Shown one piece after another: positions 1-8,787 of a DNA stretch of 64,000 nucleotides; the first letter of the stretch is position 1; each line of letters opens with the position of its first letter. Below the pieces are notes generated by a model. That model was not told the origin of the DNA. It saw only the letters and a list, made by a program, of their open reading frames with translations, and ran no database searches. The translations under genes and the position numbers were made by a program. Origin of the DNA: Candidatus Neomarinimicrobiota bacterium (GTDB taxonomy: Bacteria > Fidelibacterota > Marinisomatia > Marinisomatales > TCS55); NCBI GenBank assembly GCA_018651745.1, contig JABIDL010000022.1:43294-107293 (forward strand), written 5' to 3'.

Positions 1-844
1 TGGGTGAGCTTAACTTGGTTAACGGGTGCATTCCTGTTTCATTTACCTTTATTATCCCCGTTGAATCTATTGTTCCATCCCAAGAATTATGCCCCAGCGA
101 AATAGTCCAATCCCCAACAGAAGAATTAATGGTTACTGCGGCTCCTCTTATTTTCCAAAATTCATGAGAAGACCTATAAGGTTTTAATCCGGACCCACTT
201 CTTTGCAAAGATGATAATACATCAAACCCTCTTCGGGTAGATGAATTGCGCCACACAGATAAACCATATCCTGCCAATATTTGATGGTCACCAATTATCC
301 ATCTCATTGAACCGGATTCCCTTTCTATATAAATAGAACCATAGTCAATTACATTCCTTTCCGTTGGGTCCCTTTCTAAAATAAATCCAACTTGAGAACC
401 TCCAACATCCACAATTCCTTTCCATCTGTACCGAATATCATCAGAAAGTGTCATCATTTGTTCAAGATGAACACTGCGAACGGAATTGATTGCTGGAGTC
501 TTAAGCCGCTCAAGTACGGATTTTAGTTCTCGAGAAAGAGCTTTGTTCAGCAAAATACTAGTGGGATCAGGAGACAATGAATAAGTGCTCAAAATAGAAA
601 CATCTTCCTCGGAGAATATGGACACTCTTGACAAGTTTAGTAAATTCAATTTGGAAAGCCCGTTCCCATTAAGAAATACATCATTCAACAGGATTAAATC
701 TTCCTCCGGTAATGGATCCTCTTCATCCCGTCCAAAATCAACAACAATATTTGAACCTGATTGGGATCGAACAGGATTATTCAGCAACATAGCCCATGCC
801 AAACCAATGAGAAAGGCCCAGCTCGGGATGCGTAGAAGTACCAT
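1..844 (-). CDS. Outer-membrane beta-barrel protein with degenerate helix-hairpin-helix N-region (partial, 3' end off window)
   Basis: The reading frame stays open from the ATG at 844 to the window edge, about 281 codons. From 844 the first residues (MVLLRIPSWAFLIGLAWA) form a signal peptide. An internal ATG at 790 lacks one, so 844 is preferred although it overlaps the upstream gene by 68 bases. Residues about 45-115 have an alternating pattern that resembles degenerate helix-hairpin-helix repeats. Later segments such as WIIGDHQILAGYGLSVW and SGSGLKPYRSSHEFWKIRG resemble the Bacteroidota-type HhH/barrel proteins, which carry a similar GDYQLxFGQGLxLW block and a GIRPYxS block. That family assignment is from memory of the pattern. 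Function is unknown; an envelope location is likely. It is co-directional with the PorV-like barrel gene at 777-1604. Confidence 0.6.
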   Translation of the reverse strand, partial: MVLLRIPSWAFLIGLAWAMLLNNPVRSQSGSNIVVDFGRDEEDPLPEEDLILLNDVFLNGNGLSKLNLLNLSRVSIFSEEDVSILSTYSLSPDPTSILLNKALSRELKSVLERLKTPAINSVRSVHLEQMMTLSDDIRYRWKGIVDVGGSQVGFILERDPTERNVIDYGSIYIERESGSMRWIIGDHQILAGYGLSVWRNSSTRRGFDVLSSLQRSGSGLKPYRSSHEFWKIRGAAVTINSSVGDWTISLGHNSWDGTIDSTGIIKVNETGMHPLTKLSSP

Positions 845-1604
845 AATAAATTCCAAAGTTATTTATGTGAATCGAAATTCCACCGGTTCCTTGCCCCGGG
901 TTTGACACAAATCCTGCCGAAATATCCATCCATGGAAATACTTGATATGCCGTTCCAAATTTAAACCTTCCTGAATATTCTGTGTCCTGTTCCCAGCCAA
1001 AAACAGTTGTAACATTAGTGTAAGGGACCAAAGACATACCGGTATGAATGATTTGTGGAAGGGGATCGGATGAAGCCCCTATGGTAGGTGCGTTAAGATT
1101 TTGAAGTGACCCAGACCAGTTTAAAAAATCATTTAATTGTATTTGCCAAGATGTTGTGATTCCCAGTGCGGTTGCAGATCCATAATCTTTTATACTCAAA
1201 TTGTATCCAGCAATACTGATGCCAAGATTTATTCGTTCTTTTATGGATTTTCCTGCTGCAAGATAGGTGATAGACTCTCGATACAATGAATTTCCGAATT
1301 GCGAATAACCAAAATTTAATCCCATATCAAATGCAAAAATATTAACACTTGCAGATTGGTGACCTAAATCTTTGATACCATATCTATTCCCCCATAAAAT
1401 CGATCCTTCGAGTGATTTCATTCGTGCCAACGCAGATGGAAACCTTAATCCATCAGTGGGATGAACATTCGATGTGAGAACCAAATGTCCCATACCTATG
1501 GATTGAGGAGAGCTCGGGAAATGATCAAAAGCGGCATGAATGGGGTTGATCGCAAAGATCAATAAATAAGAAAATTTTATTATATACCGGCGAAGCAGAA
1601 ACAT
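777..1604 (-). CDS. PorV/UPF0164-like outer-membrane beta-barrel protein
   Basis: The 275-residue protein has a signal peptide (residues 1-24, ending PIHA) followed by a series of short alternating beta strands. The N-terminus of the mature part (SPQSIGMGHLVLTSNVHPTDGLRFPSAL) follows the PorV-like pattern of A-R-x-xGMG..A..D....NPA-type starts. The rest contains repeated aromatic strand ends, as in small outer-membrane barrels. It lies directly upstream of, and overlaps, another barrel gene (1-844), so the two are probably co-transcribed and jointly placed in the outer membrane. A role in type-IX-type secretion or in surface assembly is inference only. No catalytic motif is visible. Confidence 0.6.
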   Translation of the reverse strand: MFLLRRYIIKFSYLLIFAINPIHAAFDHFPSSPQSIGMGHLVLTSNVHPTDGLRFPSALARMKSLEGSILWGNRYGIKDLGHQSASVNIFAFDMGLNFGYSQFGNSLYRESITYLAAGKSIKERINLGISIAGYNLSIKDYGSATALGITTSWQIQLNDFLNWSGSLQNLNAPTIGASSDPLPQIIHTGMSLVPYTNVTTVFGWEQDTEYSGRFKFGTAYQVFPWMDISAGFVSNPGQGTGGISIHINNFGIYYGTSTHPELGLSHWFGMGYVAE

Positions 1605-1635
1605 TTTTTCCGGCGAGGTATAAACGATAAACTAA

Positions 1636-1660
1636 TGCGCCCCACAAAATGTGGGGCGCA
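1636..1660 (-). terminator. Strong hairpin downstream of small-peptide gene
   Basis: An 11-bp perfect inverted repeat (tgcgccccaca / tgtggggcgca) has a 3-base loop. It lies 21 bases past the stop of the 70-residue membrane peptide gene and just before the start of the barrel gene at 1604. There is no run of T on either strand, so it may be a processing or stability hairpin rather than an intrinsic terminator. Confidence 0.5.
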
Positions 1661-1680
1661 AAAGCATTTACCTGATATAG

Positions 1681-1893
1681 TTACTTCTTATACCAGGTCA
1701 CAATCAAGACTAGCGCTAACAAACCTGCTAGTCCTGCATCACCGAATTGTGCCATAAGGGCGCCAATCCCGCCAATTACCCCGAAGTAATCATTAAATAA
1801 AATTCCGATGACTATTCCGAGGATAAGAAGCTTACTTAGCAGATCAGTAATATTGCTGATCCACTCAGTGATGGTGTCAAAGGCATTCTTCAT
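1681..1893 (-). CDS. Small integral membrane peptide, paralogue of 1961-2167
   Basis: The 70-residue protein has two hydrophobic helices (about 17-35 and 40-66) and ends WYKK. A strong Shine-Dalgarno (TAAGGAGGAATAC) precedes the ATG. The C-terminal half, IGGIGALMAQFGDAGLAGLLALVLIV, matches the neighbouring 68-residue peptide in both pattern and spacing (GGI..L...F.D.G.AGLLAL.L.V), so the two are tandem paralogues. I recognise no named family. Possibilities include a small pore or holin-like protein, or an abundant membrane-shaping peptide, but nothing in the sequence decides. It is followed by a strong hairpin at 1636-1660. Confidence 0.6.
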   Translation of the reverse strand: MKNAFDTITEWISNITDLLSKLLILGIVIGILFNDYFGVIGGIGALMAQFGDAGLAGLLALVLIVTWYKK

Positions 1894-1914
1894 GTATTCC
1901 TCCTAAGGAATTGC

Positions 1915-1957
1915 TCAGGATACTGAGCCCCACACGGGACACAGTAAACTATCCTGA
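1915..1957 (-). other. Imperfect inverted repeat between the two small-peptide genes
   Basis: The sequences tcaggata and tatcctga, with an inner actg/cagt pair, can fold into a long-armed hairpin in the 67-base gap between the two small-peptide genes. It could act as a partial terminator or as an mRNA-stability element that sets a different expression level for each peptide. There is no T-run. Confidence 0.35.
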
Positions 1958-1960
1958 TGT

Positions 1961-2167
1961 TTATAGGAATGAAACAAGAAGTAACAGTGCCAACAGACCT
2001 GCAAAGCCTCCGTCTAGGAAAGCTCCTACAAGGTCTATGATTCCGCCAACAGGATCAAATCCGGTTGGGTAGATGATGTTTGCAAATACAAACAGAACTA
2101 CAAGCCCTTTAACTAGGCTTACAACTCCACCTACTACACTGTTTACGGTTGAACTGACATCAGCCAT
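1961..2167 (-). CDS. Small integral membrane peptide, paralogue of 1681-1893
   Basis: The 68-residue, very hydrophobic protein has a first helix at about residues 17-33 and a second at about 40-67, ending LLLLVSFL. The start codon follows a strong Shine-Dalgarno (AAGGAGGAACAC). The second half aligns by eye with the downstream 70-residue peptide around the motif GGI..LVGAFLDGGFAGLLAL. It is first in a two-gene unit, with a 235-base leader region (2168-2402) upstream that separates it from the glycan locus. No homologous family is recognised and the function is unknown. Tandem duplication and strong ribosome binding sites suggest abundant expression. Confidence 0.6.
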   Translation of the reverse strand: MADVSSTVNSVVGGVVSLVKGLVVLFVFANIIYPTGFDPVGGIIDLVGAFLDGGFAGLLALLLLVSFL

Positions 2168-2402
2168 GTGTTCCTCCTTGGTTGTTTAATGTGAAACAGG
2201 GACAGCTATCCCATCCCCGTTCTTTACTATTATGGTATGTATTATGATGGTATGTGGTTTGTTCATCATTGGGTTATTGTTACCCTTTGCACAAATTTAA
2301 GGACTTTTTTTAAAAAATCAATATTTTTCTTGTAATGCTAATATTTGACTAAATTTTGGATTCCATAAGCATTATTATCGTCGAGAACCGGATATCTGAC
2401 AA

Positions 2403-3302
2403 TCATTTATTTGAATTTCTCGCACCTTTAATAACACTATAAATCACTTGATAGCGTACCAACAAATAGCTATTAATAAACCTATCTAAAATGGGTACCA
2501 AAATCCCAATAATGGGGTTGAAAAACAGATAGCCTTTCATGGTATTAATCCAATCGCCTCCTAACTGTTTTTTGTACTTCGGAAAAGCATTTATCAGACG
2601 AGGAAAATTGGTTTCTCCATAATATTCCATTGTTTGTAAAAAATCCTTTAAACTACGCTGGTGGTGATGCTCGCTGAATGCGTTTGCAGAGGTCCTCAAT
2701 CCATTGGGAAAGGATTCCCAAATGCGAATTGCGAGTTCAGTATCTTCACCTCCATAAGAGACGTAATCCTCGTTAAATAACCCAACTTTTTCAATAACAA
2801 ATCTTCTCAAGGCCGTATTGTTGAAGAGAAACCATTGAAAACCCAAAATGGCTTCTTTGGAAAATTGACGTGCGCCACGGATCGACGAATAAAAATAATG
2901 ATCAAGTTTATTGGGTTTTACATCAGCGGGCAAGCGGCAATCTCCAACAACGCCAACGATAGATTTATCTTCAAAACGATTGCGGAATATTTCCAACCAC
3001 GTTGATCCAACTGTCATATCACTATCAAGGAAACAAAGAATTGAACCATTAGATACGCTAATCCCTGTATTTCTTGCTACAGAAAGTCCGCGATTATTTT
3101 CTAAGGATTGAATCAAAACATTCGGATGATTTGCAAATTCCATAATCTTAGAGCTGGTACTATCTGTTGACCCGTCATCCACCAATATCACTTCAAATGT
3201 CTCTTTATCAATGGATTGGTTTAAGACACTTTTGATGCATGGCTCTATTGTATTTTGAACATTGTAGCAGGGAATTATAATAGAAAAAGTGACTTTTCTC
3301 AT
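2403..3302 (-). CDS. Family 2 glycosyltransferase
   Basis: The N-terminus VTFSIIIPCYNVQNTIEPCIKSV begins a GT-A fold. It is followed by VILVDDGSTDSTS (nucleotide-binding), NRGLSVARNTG and CFLDSDMTV, in which the DSD corresponds to the metal-binding DxD. A later GGEDTELAIRIW segment matches the ED acceptor motif. One hydrophobic stretch near the C-terminus (about 250-280) may be a membrane contact. The ATG at 3302 gives a 4-base ATGA overlap with the upstream glycosyltransferase and has AGGGTGG in front; a GTG at 3311 is an alternative. The enzyme probably transfers a sugar during surface polysaccharide assembly. Donor and acceptor cannot be read from the sequence. Confidence 0.85.
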   Translation of the reverse strand: MRKVTFSIIIPCYNVQNTIEPCIKSVLNQSIDKETFEVILVDDGSTDSTSSKIMEFANHPNVLIQSLENNRGLSVARNTGISVSNGSILCFLDSDMTVGSTWLEIFRNRFEDKSIVGVVGDCRLPADVKPNKLDHYFYSSIRGARQFSKEAILGFQWFLFNNTALRRFVIEKVGLFNEDYVSYGGEDTELAIRIWESFPNGLRTSANAFSEHHHQRSLKDFLQTMEYYGETNFPRLINAFPKYKKQLGGDWINTMKGYLFFNPIIGILVPILDRFINSYLLVRYQVIYSVIKGARNSNK

Positions 3303-4387
3303 TTGATCCACCCTTGTTCTTCATAAAAGGTATAAAGCATATCCGTGGTTTTAAATAAGTCGTGGTGATTAATAACCCAATCCTGTCCATGTTTTTTATG
3401 ATCCATTATTTTTTGAGGATTTTGAAGTAATCCTTTTAGCGTAGTATAAAGTGAGTCACCCGTAACATTGACGAATGGATGGTCTGGAATAAAATCCACA
3501 TATTCCGGAACAAGCTCGGTAACGCAGCAAAGCCCCATTGACAATCCCTCTACAGAGTTCATACCATAACCCCAGCCTCCCCTGTTGTGGACCTGATCAA
3601 TCAATATATCACAGTTTTGTTTTTCCTTCAGCACTGTTTCATTTGGAAGATTTTCCAACAAAATAAATTCAATACCTTCTTCCTTTTCGAGTTGCCTGCA
3701 AATGGGGATAATAGTCTCGCTACCTTTGTAATATCGATTTGTTGGAGCATGGCATATTTTTATTGGTTCATTAATCTCAAGCGTGGGATAAAACTTGGCC
3801 GTATCAAATGGAAGATAAAGATAGTGAATATCCGGATGTTTTTTCAACAAATCTAATTCGCTTGTTAGGTTGAGTTTGCTCATTTTATCAATGGGGGATA
3901 TAACGCCCCGAGTCCTTAAATCTTGCCCGTGGTACGTACAAACGATTGGAATGCCTTTTTCCGATATTTTTTTTACAAATCGCCCATCTCGATAAAACTC
4001 CAATCCCCATTCAAGATGAACAATGTCAAAATCAAGAAGATTAAACTTCGCAATGGCGGGTTCTACCCAAAAATGCCAAAGCCAATCTCTAAATTTGAAA
4101 TAAAGTTTTTCCATCTTAGAATTTGGCGACCATTCGGGAGGATATCCAATTTTCTCTTCGTAATCTCCGGCGTCACCACGAACTTTTTTATAATACTGAT
4201 GCCTTCCCTCCATATACCATTTATTCGCTGCAACTAAAGGCAAGTTTAAACAAATACCGGGGTCATACTCGCCTCTAGTGGGATATAGCGTTACGAAAGT
4301 GCATTCGTTTCCTCGAGATTCGTGTGCTCGTTTCCACAAATTTAATGTGCCAACTGTATTTTCTGGAGCGATGTATAATATTTTCAT
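3299..4387 (-). CDS. Glycosyltransferase, GT-B fold (family 4-like)
   Basis: The 362-residue protein opens MKILYIAPENTVGTLNLWKRA, typical of the N-terminal Rossmann domain of GT-B enzymes. It includes DFDIVHLEWG and IPIVCTYHGQDLRTRG in the N-domain, and a C-domain with ICHAPTNRYYKGSETII and a GYGMNSVEGLSMGLCCV block that corresponds to the E-x7-E nucleotide-sugar site. No signal peptide or transmembrane segment is seen, so it should act at the cytoplasmic face. It is translationally coupled to the family 2 enzyme and divergent from the sulfatase gene at 4453. It is part of the glycan locus; its specificity is unknown. Confidence 0.75.
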   Translation of the reverse strand: MKILYIAPENTVGTLNLWKRAHESRGNECTFVTLYPTRGEYDPGICLNLPLVAANKWYMEGRHQYYKKVRGDAGDYEEKIGYPPEWSPNSKMEKLYFKFRDWLWHFWVEPAIAKFNLLDFDIVHLEWGLEFYRDGRFVKKISEKGIPIVCTYHGQDLRTRGVISPIDKMSKLNLTSELDLLKKHPDIHYLYLPFDTAKFYPTLEINEPIKICHAPTNRYYKGSETIIPICRQLEKEEGIEFILLENLPNETVLKEKQNCDILIDQVHNRGGWGYGMNSVEGLSMGLCCVTELVPEYVDFIPDHPFVNVTGDSLYTTLKGLLQNPQKIMDHKKHGQDWVINHHDLFKTTDMLYTFYEEQGWIK

Positions 4388-4452
4388 TTTTAATTATTGT
4401 TTTCCAAGAAACAATGTGCAGAGTTCAATTAGAGCGTGTAAAATTAGATAAT

Positions 4453-6207
4453 ATGTTTGGAAAACTATACCAGAAGATCGCGATTTTTTTTGCGCCCATT
4501 AAACTATTTTTTTCAACGAAGCAGTTTTTTGGTTTTTTTCCGATAATAATATCCAATGTATTATTTGTGTCCGAAATAGTTGATTTGGTCGGTTACAATG
4601 CTTTGCGGGTTGTCTTTTCAATTGTTGCCTTTTCAAATTGCTGCTTGTTACTACTTGTGCTTGTTCAAAATTACGGGTTGCGTATTTTAGGAATTGCTAT
4701 TTATATCCTGTTACTCTGGTCTAATGTATTGCATTTCAGGTATTTTGGTTCCACAATACAATTAGGCTCTCTACTGAATTTTGAGTTTCTGCCTTACTTG
4801 GGTTCTCAAATTCAATTGTTAATGCAATGGTCTGATTATATTTATTTACTAACATTTATTGTAAGTGCGGTTTGTTTCAGTGACACTGGGAAACTATCTA
4901 AAAAAAATCGAATCCCCACAATCATTTTATTCACAACTATTTGGCTAGGACTTCAGATATTTCAGTATTTTGCTGAAACGCAAAGCCCGCTTAACTCTGC
5001 CCGAAAATTCAATGAACCATACACACGCTGGGATATCTATAAAGAAATTCGGTTTGAAAGCCGAAATCATTCCGGAAGTATCTTACAGTTTGGATTTTTA
5101 TGGACATATGCGATGGATTTTTATCGATTAAACAATTATAGAGATTCTGGAAAAATAATATCAAAAGAAAATTTCCTGATTGATATTCCTAAAAATAGTC
5201 GAAGAAACATTGTTGTTATCCAAGTTGAATCTCTTGATAAACGTGTAATTAATCACGCTGTTAATGGCAAGCTGGTCATGCCCTTTATGTCTCGTTTAAC
5301 AAAGCAGTCATTTTATTTTTCTAAGGTATTTGCACAACATTCAAGCGCTGGCGGGACATCCGATGCTGAGCTCTGTCTGCTTACTTCACAATATCCTCTT
5401 GGATTTAAAGGTGCTTTCTTTGCCAATAATTTAGAAAAACTTCCTTCCATCCCGACTATCTTAAACAGAAATGATTATGTTACATTAGCTTTCCACGGCA
5501 ATTCGGGCGCATATTTTAACCGCAAACAAGGATTCCTGAAATTGGGATTTCAGAAAACTTTCTTTAAAAATGATTTCGTGATTAATGACCCAGATAAGTG
5601 GCATGCATTAAAAGATTTAGATTTTTTGCGCCAAGTTCAACAAACACTTACCGCAACTAAATCCCCTTATTTTGCCTACATTCTTACTCTAACCAGTCAC
5701 ACACCATTTGATCTCATTGCTGAAAAAGATTATGTAAGTGACTTTCAATTAGAAGATAGGGTCGTGCAAAATTATTTTAATTCCATGGCCTATGTGGATA
5801 AAGCATTGGAAGAATTCATATCTACTATTCAAAAAATGGATCCAAATACGCTTATCGTTCTTTTTGGTGATCATTGCGCGAATATCCATGAAGCGGAATA
5901 TAAATCCTACAAATTCAAAGGACTGGAGCCGATCCCCCTAATTATAATAGACCAGAGAATAGAAAATAAAAAAGATATTTTGACTGCGGGCTCTACCCTT
6001 GATATTGGCCCCACCTTATTTGATTACCTTGGAATTCAGGATCCAGAATTCTGGCAGGGGAAATCATTGCTCAATGAAAACAATAGCGAAAACACTTTCA
6101 TTTTTGGTTCCCCTTATTATTTTGACAACGAGGGTAAACAGAGAAAATTAGCAGATCATAACGTTGATACTGAAGCATTATACAGAATTCGGGAATACGT
6201 CTGGTGA
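4453..6207 (+). CDS. LtaS-like membrane sulfatase / phosphoglycerol transferase
   Basis: The start was placed at the ATG at 4453, giving 584 residues; upstream in-frame ATGs at 4324 and 4414 overlap the divergent gene or add non-membrane sequence. About five hydrophobic segments occupy residues 10-185, followed by an extracytoplasmic alkaline-phosphatase-superfamily domain. The catalytic nucleophile is expected at Thr302 in GGTSDAELC, after the VVIQVESLD entry motif. GDH at 472-474 provides late metal or substrate ligands. LtaS/MdoB-type enzymes transfer phosphoglycerol from phosphatidylglycerol to a glycan or teichoic acid. In a Gram-negative setting, modification of a surface or periplasmic glycan is the likelier role. 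It lies in the middle of the glycosyltransferase cluster on the opposite strand. Confidence 0.8.
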   Translation: MFGKLYQKIAIFFAPIKLFFSTKQFFGFFPIIISNVLFVSEIVDLVGYNALRVVFSIVAFSNCCLLLLVLVQNYGLRILGIAIYILLLWSNVLHFRYFGSTIQLGSLLNFEFLPYLGSQIQLLMQWSDYIYLLTFIVSAVCFSDTGKLSKKNRIPTIILFTTIWLGLQIFQYFAETQSPLNSARKFNEPYTRWDIYKEIRFESRNHSGSILQFGFLWTYAMDFYRLNNYRDSGKIISKENFLIDIPKNSRRNIVVIQVESLDKRVINHAVNGKLVMPFMSRLTKQSFYFSKVFAQHSSAGGTSDAELCLLTSQYPLGFKGAFFANNLEKLPSIPTILNRNDYVTLAFHGNSGAYFNRKQGFLKLGFQKTFFKNDFVINDPDKWHALKDLDFLRQVQQTLTATKSPYFAYILTLTSHTPFDLIAEKDYVSDFQLEDRVVQNYFNSMAYVDKALEEFISTIQKMDPNTLIVLFGDHCANIHEAEYKSYKFKGLEPIPLIIIDQRIENKKDILTAGSTLDIGPTLFDYLGIQDPEFWQGKSLLNENNSENTFIFGSPYYFDNEGKQRKLADHNVDTEALYRIREYVW

Positions 6208-6214
6208 GTGGGCA

Positions 6215-7327
6215 TTATATATTTTGAATCAACGATGTGTAAACATCGAATAACTGGGTTTCCTGTGCTTCCCAATGAAATTTTTCAAGGAAGGCTTTGT
6301 AACCATTTTCACTATATAATTCATATTGATCCTCATTTTCAAATAGTTGAATAATTCCTTTTGCCAAAGCTTCATAGGAATCTACTTCTACACAAATTCC
6401 GCAATTTATGCTATCAATGTATTTTCTTGATGGTGGAAGATCAAACGATAGGATTGGCAATTTGCACGCGCTGAATTCAAACATCTTAATCACAATGTTA
6501 TTCCGGAATTTGTCAATATTGTAAAAAGGCAAAAGCCCAATCGCACTTTGAGAAATCCGTTGGGGGATTTCTGTATGCGAAATCGGCGCAGAAATATTTA
6601 CATTTTGCGATAAATCATATTCTTTTACAATTTTATGAACTTGCTCTTCTTCCTCAGGATAAGAAAAGTGCCCTACCAAATCAAGAGATGCATCAGGATA
6701 TTTTTCTACAACCAGATTTATCGCATCAATCATTAAAAACAATCCTCTTTCTTTGCGCAATTGGCCGTGATGCACACAGGATAAAGGTCGGCGATTTATT
6801 GCGCTGTCGTCCATGATGAAAATATCTTTATTGGGATAATTATAAATTAGAGCACAAGAACCTTTAGCTTGATAATAATCATATAGCCAATCATCGCTGG
6901 CAATGAAAAAATCTACATGAGGCAAAAACCAATTTTCCAACTGACGAATACCCAAACCCAATATTTGCGGAATAGGAATTGGCTTTCTTGAAAATTCCCG
7001 GTACAAAGCACTCCAATCTTCCGCTGGGTCATAAATAATTTTTACACTATTGTCAGATTTGTATTTAACAGCGGGTGGCAATAAAAGCGGTTCGGTTACT
7101 TGAATGATGTCGGGTTTAATACTTTTTAGTTGATTAAAAATCCACGCGGAGTCTTTGGTTTGATCTTCGCGGTTTTTCCCAATAATGTTAACATCGTTAA
7201 TCGTTTCTTTTTGAATGCGGGGATTTATAATTGAAATATTTGCAACCTTATTAATTGACCGGGCAAGCTTATAATAAATACGATCATCGTAAGGATTAGG
7301 ATTAGTCGTTAATAAGCAAATGTTCAT
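6215..7327 (-). CDS. Family 4 glycosyltransferase
   Basis: The 370-residue GT-B enzyme has an N-terminal start of MNICLLTTNPNPYDDRIYYK, in which the D-x-R-x-x-K pattern is typical of family 4 enzymes. It has a DIIQVTEPLLLPPAV segment and a C-terminal half with SCVHHGQLRKERGL, VGHFSYPEEEEQV and IGLLPFYN. FRNNIVIKMFEFSACKLPI corresponds to the E-x7-E sugar-nucleotide site. Translation is coupled to the flippase gene upstream by a 4-base overlap. No membrane segment is apparent. It probably extends the lipid-linked or surface glycan that the flippase exports. Confidence 0.8.
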   Translation of the reverse strand: MNICLLTTNPNPYDDRIYYKLARSINKVANISIINPRIQKETINDVNIIGKNREDQTKDSAWIFNQLKSIKPDIIQVTEPLLLPPAVKYKSDNSVKIIYDPAEDWSALYREFSRKPIPIPQILGLGIRQLENWFLPHVDFFIASDDWLYDYYQAKGSCALIYNYPNKDIFIMDDSAINRRPLSCVHHGQLRKERGLFLMIDAINLVVEKYPDASLDLVGHFSYPEEEEQVHKIVKEYDLSQNVNISAPISHTEIPQRISQSAIGLLPFYNIDKFRNNIVIKMFEFSACKLPILSFDLPPSRKYIDSINCGICVEVDSYEALAKGIIQLFENEDQYELYSENGYKAFLEKFHWEAQETQLFDVYTSLIQNI

Positions 7328-8769
7328 TTTTTCAAACCTATTCGCGATTGTAAAAACTGTTTTTCATCTTGCGTGAAAAATCCAGAAACCCATAATAATA
7401 CAGGAAATAATCCGAGATTTAGTAAACCGATCTGCCACGTTTCCCCGGTTCCCATCCAGCTGAAGAAAAGAACGCTGCCAACAAGAACAATCCGTAGCAA
7501 TCTTTTCCATTCCCAGTAGAGCGGGTAGAACCGCACGACCACCAAATACTGAAGAACAACCATCGTAAAATATCCTGCGAGCGTTGCAACAGCTGCAGAT
7601 TTATATCCATACTTTGGTATCAATATCAGGTTAATTATAATGTTGATGACAGCCGCACAACCATTTAAAACCGGTATCCATTTATTTTTCTTTTTTATAT
7701 AAATCCCAGGTAGCTGCACCAAAAACGCTCCCAAAAAAATATAAGCGAGCAATATGATCGGAACAATACTGAGACCGTCCCAATAAATCGGGCTTATAAT
7801 CGGTTTCCCATAAATTGGAATGCGAACCAAATATTCTATAAAAAAGGATAAAAACAGAAACAGAAAAGTAGTAACCAAAATTAAATATGTTCCTGCGCGA
7901 GCAAATAATTTAGGAGCATCTTCTTTGTCTGCTTGGCTCAAATAATATGGTTGCCAAGCAAATTTAAATGCCATCACAATAATGAGCATAAAAATCCCTA
8001 GGCGATAACTGGCGCTATATAAACCAACAGCATTTTCATTAACTAACCATTTTATCATATATCTGTCTATCAGTTCATTCAGAATACTGGCCAATCCCGA
8101 TGGAATATATGGCAGGGCAAAAATGAACAATTCATTCCACCATTTTTTATGAAAATGAAACTCTAGAGATTTTATAATTGTAGGTAAAACAAAAACAAAA
8201 ACTGCCGCTGATGCAATTAGATTGCTGATCAAAATAAATTGAAGATCTAAGTGCAAGATGCCAATCCACCAAACATTTAAACCAAGAACAATTAATACAT
8301 GGATCAATTCTACTGAAACAAATTTGAACGGTTTGTTTTCTAATCGAAAAAGTACTTTGGGTAAGGAAATCAGAGTATCAAAGGCAAGAATACCAACCGA
8401 GAGCTGAATTAATTTTACATATTCAACTCCCACAGTAATGCTTGCGATCGAAGTTCTGAAAAAATAAAGGGTGAATCCCAACACTGAAGTTGTGAAAAGA
8501 AGCCAGATAAAGCTGGTAGAAAATATTGATTTTTTATGATCATTATATTTTTCCATCCCCCGAAACCGCATAAATGCGACATCCATTCCATGAGTAAAAA
8601 TGATATTGGTAAAGGCAATAAAAGCATACACAAGTGAGACAACGCCGAATTCTTCAGGCGATAACCGGTGTGTGTAAAGCGGCAATAATAAAAAATTTAT
8701 AAACCGAGTAAAGAAATGCCCAAACCCGTAAACAATTGACTGTTTGCCTAATTTAAGTAAAGATGACAT
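7324..8769 (-). CDS. Polysaccharide flippase (Wzx/MOP superfamily)
   Basis: The 481-residue polytopic membrane protein has about 12-14 hydrophobic segments. The start MSSLLKLGKQSIVYGFGHFFTRFINFLLLPLYT contains the typical N-terminal pattern of polysaccharide biosynthesis (PF01943/PF13440) transporters, and SPEEFGVVSLVYAF follows. Such proteins translocate lipid-linked oligosaccharides across the inner membrane. It overlaps the downstream family 4 glycosyltransferase by 4 bases and lies 18 bases after the FemAB-like gene, so three genes (8788-9750, 7324-8769, 6215-7327) form one operon. The glycan cannot be specified. Confidence 0.85.
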   Translation of the reverse strand: MSSLLKLGKQSIVYGFGHFFTRFINFLLLPLYTHRLSPEEFGVVSLVYAFIAFTNIIFTHGMDVAFMRFRGMEKYNDHKKSIFSTSFIWLLFTTSVLGFTLYFFRTSIASITVGVEYVKLIQLSVGILAFDTLISLPKVLFRLENKPFKFVSVELIHVLIVLGLNVWWIGILHLDLQFILISNLIASAAVFVFVLPTIIKSLEFHFHKKWWNELFIFALPYIPSGLASILNELIDRYMIKWLVNENAVGLYSASYRLGIFMLIIVMAFKFAWQPYYLSQADKEDAPKLFARAGTYLILVTTFLFLFLSFFIEYLVRIPIYGKPIISPIYWDGLSIVPIILLAYIFLGAFLVQLPGIYIKKKNKWIPVLNGCAAVINIIINLILIPKYGYKSAAVATLAGYFTMVVLQYLVVVRFYPLYWEWKRLLRIVLVGSVLFFSWMGTGETWQIGLLNLGLFPVLLWVSGFFTQDEKQFLQSRIGLKK

Positions 8770-8787
8770 ATCAATGATTAATTGAAA

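Noticed and set aside
1636..1660. Calling the 11-bp hairpin a definite Rho-independent terminator
   Set aside because: No T-tract follows on either strand, so it is listed only as a hairpin of moderate confidence.
2168..2402. Riboswitch or attenuator in the leader of the small-peptide genes
   Set aside because: Direct repeats (tggtatgt) occur but no conserved riboswitch pairing could be recognised by eye.
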